DNA from: Dastarcus helophoroides
Lineage: Eukaryota; Arthropoda; Insecta; Coleoptera; Bothrideridae
NCBI GenBank assembly: GCA_028583605.1
Contig: CM053327.1
Span: 1 to 64,000 of the forward strand
DNA length: 64,000 nt
Direction: 5' to 3'
The notes beneath the pieces are model-generated. The model made no database searches, was not told where the DNA came from, and worked only from the letters and a program-made list of their open reading frames with translations. The position numbers were made by a program, and so were the translations under genes. Shown piece after piece: positions 32,801-44,800 of the stretch (the first letter of the stretch is position 1; each line of letters begins with the position of its first letter).

Positions 32801-35800
32801 GAAAGTGAAAATTTTGAGAAAAACCCAAAATATTGAAAAAAAGTCGAATAAAAAAAATCAAACACTTCCAGAGAAGGTCAGTGTTTTGAAAAACCGAATA
32901 TAAAATAGATTTCGAAAAATTTGAAATTTCGAACCAAAAGTATAAAATAATTGAATACGTATTTCGCTGATTTCAACAAATTTAACCCCTAGGGGAGTAA
33001 AAGGGGGTGAACTGAAGTTTCGAAGTTAGTGCGGAACAAAGTTATTAATAAAATACAATTTTGAATAAAACCCGAAATTCTTAAAAAAAGAACCTTTTTA
33101 AGCCAAATTGCGAATCCAAATTTTCAAAAATTGAAATTTTAAAAAAGTCATACCATTTAGTAATCTAAATTTCAATTTTAGGAAAAAAAAGGTCAAAACT
33201 TTAAAAAAGTAAAATTTTTTAAAAAGTAAATTTTGAGAATAGCCGAATAGAATAAGTCTAAATGTTGGGCAAAAATCGAAATTAAAAAGTGTAAATTTTG
33301 AGATGTCAAAATTTCTAAGAATCGAAGTATTCAGAAAAAGTAAGTTTTAAAAAAAATTCACAGATTTCGCAATCCTTGCAACCAACGGAGACATTGGAAA
33401 TGATAACACCAAATAGAAACATAATTAACACTTTATTTAACATACAAGGTTATACAGGGTATTTACAAATTTCAAAGACAACGCTTGGCAGTTGATTCGG
33501 AATGATAAATAAATACGAATTACGAAAAAAAAAATAATAAAAAATGTTTACTTTTCGAATCGCAGATTTTCAAAGTAGTTATAAAAAATAATTTAATTAA
33601 TAATTTCATAACCTCTTTACCGATCGTGTTGAAATATGAAACCTTTATTTATTTAGATTATTAAGGCTAGAATCTTAGTGACGTCGACCCTTGTGTTACC
33701 CGACACCCCTTGAAATTCGCCACGACAATTATCTTTGTATCTTCAAAGTAGTAAATAATAATAATTACATAAAATATGTATTGATTTACAACAATACGTA
33801 TTACGTTTAGTTTTTATTTTTTTTTATAACTGATTAAAATGTCGTTAAGGCTGACTGTTGAAAGTGTTTGCAGATGTGTCTTACACCACATGAACTTTGT
33901 GGCCCTTCACAGGTTGTTTGAACTCCCTGGTTGGATAAGTAGTACATTTCAGAAATTTGTCATTCGGACAAGTGGTTCTTAGATATAAGTTTAAGAATCA
34001 TTTTATTGACACTGAATGTGCCTTCTTTCCTTTTTGAAAGGCAACGTTACAATGAAGAGACCACAGGGTGCTCGTAAGTAGTAATTGTCTTGAAAGTGTT
34101 ATTCCTGGCCTTTTTTTCTTGGGATAAAAGTATTTTGTTTTCAGTTTCCTCTTGATCCTAACATTTATTGCTCCGGTCATGTAATTGTTCTTTCTGACAA
34201 GAATTTATGGTCTTTGAATTGCATGTCATATTTTTGTTTCTTTGAATGGACTTTTAAATGACCAGCTGCATTCAACCCAATTTGGTTTCTTGAAAATGAA
34301 GTTAATTTTTTTCTGATTTCAATGAAATTTTTAATTACTTCCAAAATAAACTTGTTTCAGTTAATAAATCTTATTTAGATTATTTCGCATTGAAATCAGG
34401 ATCATCGAAAAAAACATTAGAGGGCAGTTGAATGGCAAATTTATCAATATTAAAAATTGAGGTTGGTTCTGTGATTTTGTTTATCATATTCCAGATCACA
34501 CGTGAATTCGTTTAGATGTGATTTGATTCATATGTTACATTACTTCAAAATCTTTTAAAGAAAATTACAATTTTTTAACTAATGCTGAAGTAATGATGTT
34601 CGCTTGACACCCTGGATTTAACAATGCTGGACATTGTTTAAAGTTACTGCACCCATTTCTAATTAAAACTATAGCTGTAATGGTTGTACTGATTGACATT
34701 TTCGCTTTGCATGATCATTTAATTTTTCCGCTCTTATGGAAATAATAAATAAAAGTAATTTCCTTTTTTGCCGAAAGCTCGAAAACCTTTATTACAGTTA
34801 ATTAGTTGTCTTAGAGCGGGTTGTGTGGTTCTTCTAAATTAAAAAAAGTTTAGGACGGTTGTGACCTGTTCTTTTATTTTAAAGCGGTCCTGCAGCAACT
34901 CTATTGCATAATTAATTAATAATAATAATTAACTGATAATGACAATGATTCAATAACGTCACTTGAATCTCCTTCCGCAGCATCGCAAAGATAATGAAAT
35001 TTCTTAATATCAAAAATACGCTTGTCGTAATGAACTGACCACTTAAATGAATCTAAAAACAGAAATGGGAAGCGATGAGGGCTTTAAATTAGCAACAGAT
35101 ATGGTATATAATTATCTCGAGCCGTTTAATAATGACAGAGTGAGTATGATTGAATTAGTAAATTTCAATTTATGTCAGTTAAAATTTTATCGGATGTTCA
35201 AATGAAAAAGTCATCAAGAGTGCTTTTCCGAAATTTAATAATTTCTTCCACAATTTCCAATTTTTTAAATTTTTACTTTAAACTTGCAATTCTTGTGTTT
35301 GTTCTTAAAACTTCGGATTTCAAACGGATTCAAAATTTGAACATCAGTCTTGCGAGTCTAACCCAAGATATTGCATTAAAAAAATAAATATAGAGTATTT
35401 TCTTGAAATTATGACTTTTTCACAAAATTCCTCAACCTTTCAAAATGTCATTTATTTTTCTTAAACTGTCAATAAATATTTACGTTTTGTTTAAAATTTT
35501 CATGTTAAATAATAAATTCTAAATATTTTGACTTATTTTCGAAATTGTGACAGCCTAAAAAATTCTTAATATTATAAATATATCAACTCAAAAACTCAAG
35601 ATTTTTTATCGAAATTTTGTAATGTAAACTTGTTTTTCGAAATTTAAGATCCCCTTTTCCATTGAATTATGAGTGGTGGGTTTCCTCAAATTTTAAAATC
35701 CCAAAATTCAAACTTTACTTTCTACTTTTATTTCCAACACCAATAAAAGTTTCAACCAGTGTTAAAGCTTTAATTTTTTATTTTTAAGGTTTTAAATTTA

Positions 35801-38800
35801 ATCTAGACTCTTTAAGAACACAAGTCATTTATTTAAAATCTTGACTTTAAATGAAATATTTTAATTTTATTTTAAATGATTTTGATTTAGTTGCAAAATT
35901 TTATCTTTAACCTCAACATGTTGACATATGTTTTAAAATTTTAGAACATTATGAATTTTTTGAAATCCTGGAATATTTTCCTAAAATTGTCTATTTTTTT
36001 AACTGTTTTTCTCGCAACTTTTCTGAATTCAAAATTTTGGCCTTATTTAGCTATTTTTTTTTATTTTCGACCTTAATATCGAAGTATTCGACTTGAGATT
36101 TCGAGTGAAAACTTGAATATTCAAATATTTTTCTTTCGACTTTTTTCTATTTTTAAGATTATTTCTGCGATGTTTATCTTTTCTAAATTTACAGTTTCCA
36201 TTAGCGAAGTTTCTTCTGAAAGATTATTTTTTAAATTGAAATATACTCGTATAACCAAATAGACTACGAAATAATTTAAATCAAAATAATATTAAGGCAC
36301 CTATGCTTATGGCTCTTGAAAGAAATATTTTAGTACAAAGCGAAAACAATGAAATATTAAAATATATTTAATCTACAAGCAAAAATTTGTCATTTTCATT
36401 GTAATTTACATTTATTTGAGCCCTAAAAATTATAAGTGCAGATATTTTACCACATTCGTTTACTGAGTACTTCAAGGTTTTCAAGACAGTACGTGAATTG
36501 GATTTAGGGTAAGAGTTTACAGCATAATAATGGAATTATAACCCCTCAGTTAAGGGCCGCTGACTTGGGTAGCCCGTGTAAACTTCAGAACCTTTAAGTT
36601 TGCGCATATTTACATGCTCACGATACCGCCTACTGTGTTCAGTTTTTGTTAGCGATGTTTTCGTACTTAACTCACTAGATTCTCTATTTTCAATTTCTCG
36701 TAAACGTTTTTTAGGCTCTCAATATGTCTTACACTTTTCGCTATTTTTCATACTCTTAATATCCATAGCTGATAGCCTTATCCAATGAAACGTCACTGGA
36801 TTAAACGAATATGGTGCTCTACGGTGAACTGTGAACTTAACATTCTCCCATAGTTTTTATTCCGGCCTCTCGACGCCGAGAACGCTCGACTGGCGATTCG
36901 AGTATGTCCGACCGACCGACACCTTGTTCTCTCAAGCTTGAACGAAAACCCGAAACTTCACCCCATACCTCAACATAAACATTTCCAATGTTAAAAGTCG
37001 AAAGTTAAAAAAGGAAATATAAATCTTATCCCCTGAAACCAAGAAAAATTAAAAAACACAACAAAGGTTGCTCTAACGCGTTTCGATAGCCAAGCTATCA
37101 TCTTCAGAGAGATACTAACACCTAATCCTAAAATTAACCCTTATACCGGGTGTTTTTTTTAGTTGGGAGGTTACTTTTATATGGAGTATCACTCATTATA
37201 AAGGTAAGCTGATTTTGTCGATATAGCTAATCGGAACTAAACTACCTTTCAAAATATTTTCAACTTCCTCCCACTTCCGGTTATACCGGAAGTAGACATC
37301 AACTTTCTTATTTTAAATAGCAACCCCCAAGTTTTATATTTTATTTGGATTCTACGTAGAAAAATAAGATGAGTTTAGGTATACATGTTTATTGCTATCT
37401 TTGGTAGTTTTTAAGATATTTCAATTTTTCGGAAAAAACTGACAGAAAAGAGGGTTATTTTGACTCTTTGTATCTTTTTTATTATTTGCAATAAGAACAT
37501 GAAATTTGGGTTGAAGTCATGAAATATTATGGAGACTGTAATAACGTAATCAAGTTTTACATTTATTTCACAGGGTGATGGAAATTTTGTGATCTTTATT
37601 GTTTTTGTTTTATTTAAAAAAACTCTGTTTTTTTAAATAGGAACTATGTGTTTTTTAAACATTTTTGAATTCCTCACGTAAAAAGAAGAAAAAAGTTATA
37701 TGACTAATTTTTTAAAATTCTGGACCTTTACAGGGATATAATGCAAAATGAAAAAGAAAAATATATCTTTTTTTTCTTAGTAACAACTTGGTAGAAGTCA
37801 GCAAAATTTTCAAAAAACAACACAACCACAAGGCTTAAAAATTTTAGGCTAAATAACATTTAAAAGATAACCGCACAAGACGAATAAGTTTTTGGCTAAT
37901 TGTTAGAATACTTACTGAAAAATGTTTAGGTAGCCACGAATGTAAGTTTCGTAAAAATGGTTTGTTAAACAGACTTCTCATTTTTGAAGTAATCAAAATC
38001 AACAACAAATGTTCAAGAAAATTCGTCCTTTAACTGTTATGCTGTTAGATTAGAACTCAGAATTTTTAAGCGTTAAATTTTACAATGAAAATTAAAGTGG
38101 AAATGTTTTAGTAATTTTTTTTACGACTACTGCATGACAAGCATATTGCTAGGAACAATCGGATGTGCTTAAAACGTTACTCAATTCGAAATCTTAAAAG
38201 ATGTCTTTAAATGTATTGAAAGAGAATATCGCCCTTGTTGTTCTTGATGTAAATTTTTTGTCAATTATTTTTGTTTCCTATTACTTATTATGATTAATTC
38301 TTTAAGCTTTTATTGCCCACAGTTAATTTCCTACTTGAACAAACAAGAAATTTTTTATTTTTTTTATTTTGAGATTTATGTAAAATACCTCTGTAACGGC
38401 ACAAAATTTTAAAAAAATAAGTAATATAACTTTCTTCTTCTTTTTATGTGAAGAATTCAAAAATGATTAAAAAACATATATAGTTCCCATTTAAAAAAAC
38501 AGAGTTTACTTGAATAAAACAAAAACAGCAAAGATTATAAATTTTCCATCACTCTGTATGATAAATGTAAAATCTGTTTACGTTATTATAGTCTTTAGCA
38601 TATTTCCTGACTTCAACCCAAATTTTATGTTTTTACTGCAAATAATAAATAAGATACAAAGAGTCAAAATAACCCTCTTTTCTGTAATTTTTTTTCGAAA
38701 AATTGAAATATCTTTAAAACAATCAAAGGTAGCGATAAACATGTATACATAAACTCACCTTATTTTTTTACGTAATCCAAATAAAACATAAAATTTGTGG

Positions 38801-41800
38801 GTTGCTATTTAAAATAAGAAAGTTGATGTCTACTTCCGGTATAATCGGTAGTGGGGGGAAGTTGAAAATATTTTTAGAAGACAGTTTAACCCCGATTAGT
38901 CCCATCGACAAAATCAGTTTGCCTTTATAATAAGTAGTATTCCATATAAAGGTAACCTCCCAACTAAAAAAAACACCCGGTATATTAAGAACTAGCAGAC
39001 CCGGCAAACGTTGTTTTGCCAAAATCAGGAGTTGATCATATAAGGGTGAAAATTTAGAATTGTACGTTATTTCTAGGAAATATTTTTTTAGGAAATACTT
39101 TTTTTAGGAAATATTTTGAAAAATAACTAGCACTATCTCGTAAGTGTGTGGGATGTAATTATAATTAGTGATGCAACGGAAGTGTCTTAGCGGAACCAGA
39201 AACAGAAATAGATGTCAAAAGTAAATTTTAGCCGAAACGGAAACGGATGCAGAAACGGAAGTGTAAATAATATGAAAAAAAAAACAAATTTACAAATATT
39301 ATTCTTTATTAAGTATCAAATACAAATACACCAAATCTAGATTAGAAATAGATATATTAGAAATCTACTATAGAAAACAATATTGCAACTTTGCAACTGA
39401 ACATTTTATTAATATTCAAAATTTAGTAGTGGCAAGTTATATTTTATAAAAAGTAATTTGGCCGCTTTTGCACCTAACAGTCTGTTCCGGTGTTCTTCGT
39501 ATATAAGACCAGCTCCGCTAAATAATTGTTCACTGGCGACGCTGCTGGGGGGTACCGACAAATATTGGCGTACTAATGGCAAAAGATTACGGTATTTGTG
39601 TGAATTTAATTTCCACCACACAAGAGGATCTTCATTTAAAGATAATCCCTTTTCTTTTTTGTACTCCTGAAAATGTGACTGTATCTCCAAAAAGAGATTG
39701 TCACTCTCGTTAGTTGTAGTCGAGATTTCTTGGTCTTCTTCGTTTGTACTTAACATGGATTCTAACATTTGAAATGATGAATTCATCATTGATAATGAGG
39801 TCGGCTGGACTTCATCCTCAATTTGCGTTCGGCACCTTTTGGGGTACACTACACAAGATACACTATCATCGTAAGTGGAGTTAGTTAACTCTCTAGATTG
39901 TCTGGTTCGGCTGATCGTCATATTTAATATTTTAGCCTCTACCTGCTCCGTAGTGATGCTGGAAAAAAAATAAGATTTGTACCGCGGATCTAAATACGTG
40001 GCAACTGTGTATTTGTCATCTTTGGTAAGTTCTTCAAATCTTGCACTAGAGTTCAATTCATCGCGTAATCTTCTCGTCAAATTTCGAAATTGTTCTGAAG
40101 TATCAGGTTTCATCTCTTCTTGTTGTAATGTTGTTATCAGAACATGAATCAAGGGTATAACTGAAGAAATATTCACTTGAAAACTACTTAAGTTTCTAGT
40201 AATTTCTTCAAATGGTCTCATTAATTGCACAAATTTTAAAACATTAATCCAGTCTTCAGGGGAGGTCATAACAATTGGATTTGCACTTAGGTACAAGACA
40301 ATTGAATACTTGATCTTCGAAAACCTTTCCATCATATAAAATGTGCTATTCCATCTGAAAATAAAACAAATTTAATTTGATTATTAATTTCAGCTAAAAT
40401 AATGTAGCTTTCTATAAAGTGAATATTTATTATCTACAAACAAAATATGTATAAAATAAATAATATTATTTATCAGATAATATTAACTGATTATTTATTT
40501 ACCGTGTAGGGCAGTCTTGAATGACAGATAAAGCAGACTGGTTCAGGCGTTCCTTTTGAATCTTTGTTAGCTCAGCTTGGGCGACTAAGGAGTGATTAAA
40601 ATGGGTAGCAATTTTTCTCAATTTTGTAGTTAGCTGTAGAAGCCACTCTTGAGATTCTACACCAGCTCGAATACAAAGCTGAATCTGGTGTATTGTGCAG
40701 CTGACATCCTCAAATCCTGCCAACTGCATTGCTCTAACCATGTTAGAACCACGGTCACGCACCATACAGTGTACTTTTTGGTGATGTATGCCCCATTCTT
40801 CAAGAATAGCTTGAAACTTTGTACATATTACAGCACCTGTATAACGCTCGTCTATAACTTCACATTTCAAAATTATATTCTTTTTGCAAAAATCCTCGGA
40901 AATTCCTTGTGCAGTCAAACTAAGCAATGAAATTCCAGAATGAAGATCAGACCATATGTCAGTTGTGAAGGATAACTTGTCGAATTCTACAAATAGATCT
41001 TTGACTTTCTTAGCCAATCGATTGTATAAATTATCGCATACAAATGAAGAAAAATAATCACGGCCTCTCAATTTGTACTTCGGAAGAGCAGCGTTCATTA
41101 ATCTGCGAAAGCCCGTGCCTTCGACAAAACTGAATGGTAGGTTTTGGAGGGCAATCATTTCAGCAATCATACGATCAATTTGTTGAGATTTGTTATGTGA
41201 TGAATCCCAATTATCATTAATTTGCAGACTTTGTTGTAGTGTTAATTGTTTTTTAGCATTTTCAGCCGAAGTTGAATAAACCTACAACAATATAAAATAA
41301 ATAAATAAATAAATATAAAAAAGGACAACTGACTTGAGTAACTGAACATTTTACAATCTTTCAAGAGTATTTTATGAATTAAAATCGGCTAAATAAAATA
41401 TTATTTTGTGGCAGCAAAATATGGTTAAGCAAACTATTCTTTAAGCACGACGTATATTACTAAGTGCGCATGAATAAAATTACATCAAAATATTATTTAA
41501 ATAACATTAATAGAAATGATGTTTTTTTATTCATAAATCGCTCACGTTAAGTATTTAGTGAGTACTCAAATTATCCAAACAGTAGGTCTATACTGAACAT
41601 AACAGACTAACAGTTGCCTAACTAATTATAAATAAATTCATATATAAAAAAGTAGGCAGTCGTTTCATTAACTGACCTTTTCTCTTTTCGTTTCCGATGA
41701 AAGTTTAGCTGCTTCATTTAACTTCTCAAACTCTGCAAACTGTTCGGCATGTATTGCTTTGAGGTGACTCTTTAAAGCGGTAGTTGTGCGGCCTTTTCGC

Positions 41801-44800
41801 GAGTACACTTTATCACATAGTTTGCATCTGGCTTTTACATCATCAATCTCAACGAAGTAGCTCCAAATAACACTAGTTTTTGGTTTCATAATTGCACTAA
41901 ATTTACACACGACACAAATGTATTGACACAAACAGCAGCAGAAAATATTACGCGCACAAAGTCACAAGTGCCTGCGCGGCTCGCTGGCTGACCCCTCTCC
42001 CGCGCGCTCAGCCGTCTAGCGACTCGCACGCGCCTCGCGCCGCGCATGCGCAACTCTCAGCCGTCGCCCGTCGGTTGTAAACTTCCGTTTAAATCTCCGT
42101 TATAAAAGTTGCGGAAACAGAAGCAGAAACGGATGTTGAAAAGCGCGCGGAACTTCCGCACTTGCGGACACAGAAACAGAGATCCGTTGCATCACTAATT
42201 ATAATTGAAAGAGGAATGAAGCATTGTAGACAATTAAAGTATACTTTATTTAAGTTAATAAATTATTCTTCATTAAAGTAACAAATATATATTAAATTAC
42301 AATTATTGATAGCTATCTATACATCGAAAATAGTTCACATATTTTGAAGTTATAAATAATTAAAAAATAACAAATTAAAAAAAAGCACATACTGTTTTGT
42401 TAAATGGAGTTTACTCCTTAAGAATCGATTTTCATGTAAGGCCCCCGGTATGAAAAAAATATGGGGAGTAAAATCTAGTGATCGGATGACCTCGTTACGT
42501 TTTCGTGCGCAACCTATTGTGCGCACCTTTCACTTTTCTAACGTGAATATTAAACGTACATTGATGGGTATGAGTATCGAACCCTGATTCCCCGTTACCT
42601 GTTAAAACCGTGGTAGGCGCAGAACCCACCATCGATTATTATTATTATTATTATTATTATTATTGTTATTATTATATTAGTATAAGGGTGAAAATTTGGA
42701 ATTGAATGTATTTTTTAATGCTAAATCATGAAAAAATAAAAACAAAAAATTTTGTCAAAAAAATAAAAAAAAAAATGTTGGCGTGGACCACCCTTAACAT
42801 TTAGAAGTATGAAAAATAAATGTTGGCCGATTCTCAGACCTACCCGATAAGCACACAAAATTTCATCAAAATCGGTCCAGCCGCTTCGGAGGAGTTTGGT
42901 AACAAACAGCACGACCGAGAATTTTATATGTTAGATTAAAAATCAGAGGTTGGTCGTATTAGGGTGAAAATTTAGAATTGTATGTATTTTTTAATGCTGA
43001 ATCATGAAAAAATGAAAACAAAAAATTTTGTCAAAAAAATAAAAAAAAATGTTTAGGGTGGACCACCCTTAACATTTAGGCGTATTAAAAATAGATGTTG
43101 GCCGATTCTCAGACCTACCCGATAAGCACACAAAATTTTATCAAAATCGGTCCAGCCGTTTCGGAGGAGTTTGATTGCAAACACCACGACAGAGAATTTT
43201 ATATATTAGAAGATAGATATTCACTTCGTGCATGATCAACCGCATCCACACGCGCCTACGCATCTAATCATACACGTCGTAGTGTCACAATTCCTTATCT
43301 ATCAACCTTATCTATTTTTAATAGAGAGGAGTAGCCTAAAGGCCCAACGCAACCATTCATAAGGTTGTCTCCAGCCTTATGGATGGCCAAGTTTTCACAT
43401 GGATTTAACATAGAATTCTTATTTACTACTCTTAACACTTTAATATTATTTTCTAGCCTATGATCTAATTCAAAAGCATCTCGAGCCACACTTGACTTCT
43501 CAGTTCTTCCGTATCTCAAATGAGTCAAATGCTCCTTCAGTCGGATTTTAAGAGATCGTCCTGTCTGTCCGACGTACTTTTGAGGACAATCTTTACAGGA
43601 AATTTGGTAAATACTGGACTTATCCGTTTGCTATACTTTATCCTGCAAATTACCCAAAAGCGAATTTAATTTGCTGTTAGAACTATAAACACCCCAGAAG
43701 TCCTGTTTTCATAAAATTCCACTTAAACCATGCGTAAACGGGAGTTCAAATGTTGGAAACCATTAGAAAGGACAGCAAAAAGTATGGAGTTGTGCCAAAT
43801 TTCATTCATTTATCTGTACTTTCCTCAACTATGAATAAAAAACTATAATCAGGAAGTAACCTTCCACACCCTGTAACTCGGAAACGAAGCATTTTACGAC
43901 ATACGTTTATATAAACTTTTTGTCTTATTTTGGACTCTAAAATACGATCCTAAAGTTATGGTACTACTTTTAGAATCACCTTGTATAAGGGTTCATTTTA
44001 GGATTAAGTGTTAGTATCTCCCCGAAGATAATAGCGTGGCTATCGAAACGAGTTACAGCAACCTTTGTTGTGTTTTTTAATCTTTCTTGGGTTTTTCAGG
44101 GGACAAGATTTCTATTTCATTTTTTGAATATAACCAAGGACCAGTCCGTTCCACCAAAATCATAGTTAAAATTTCGAGAAAAACTTGAAATTTTCGAAAA
44201 TTGTCAAAATTCCGTCCCCTAAAAAATGAATATTTTGGAACGTGTGGAAATCTTGGAAAAATCGAAATTTTCAAAAAAAGGTCGGGGAGAAAAAATAAGA
44301 AATTTAAAAAAATAGGAATTTTCAAAAAGTTATAATTTTGAAAACTGAAATTTACAAAAAAAGTCAAAATTTAGAGATGTTCGAAATTTATTGAGAAAAG
44401 CCCAAATTTTAAGTAAAAATCCCAAAATTTTCTAAAAAAGTCAAATATTTAAAAAAAAGCAAAAATTCTCAATCAAATCGAAATAGAATTTTTTCAAATG
44501 AAAAAAGTCGGAACTCCAAAAAGAAATATATATCGAAAATTATTATTTCAAAAATGTCGAGGTTTTTAAAAAAAAAAAAGGCGAAATGTTTAAAAAGTCT
44601 AAATTTCGAGAAAAGTCCCAAAAAAGTCAGAATTTTCACAAAACTAAAATAAAAAATCCAAATTTCGAAAAAGGTTGTATTATCAAAAAAAAATTTAAGA
44701 TAGTGAAAATTAAAAAAAAAATCATTTTTTAGTCAAAATTCTAAAAAAAAAGTTTAATTCTGCAAAAACGTTCCGATTTCCAGAAAAAGTCAAGTTCTGC

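Larger units (their letters stand above)
39166..42197 (-). mobile_element. complete hAT transposon, 3032 bp, likely autonomous
   Basis: Terminal inverted repeats TAGTGATGCAACGGA are exact, flanked by a perfect 8-bp duplication, the hAT hallmark. Subterminal DNA is rich in CGGAAACGGA / CCGTTTCTG motifs in both orientations, likely transposase sites. It carries a spliced transposase gene without stops (39409-41931) and a GC-rich, CpG-rich 5' region (about 41965-42075) that may act as its promoter. The perfect duplication and intact gene argue for a recent insertion. Confidence 0.95.

Noticed and set aside
36865..36960. Possible RNA gene or CpG promoter in the GC-richer patch
   Set aside because: No tRNA/snRNA structure or adjoining coding exon found; composition alone is not enough.
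38510..39022. Open frames of 80-84 codons in the right arm of the long-TIR element
   Set aside because: They lie in non-coding inverted-repeat DNA, and the left arm does not conserve them.
42577..42635. tRNA or SINE promoter (GGTTCGA resembles a B box)
   Set aside because: The surrounding bases follow 18S rRNA, and no A box or cloverleaf could be drawn.
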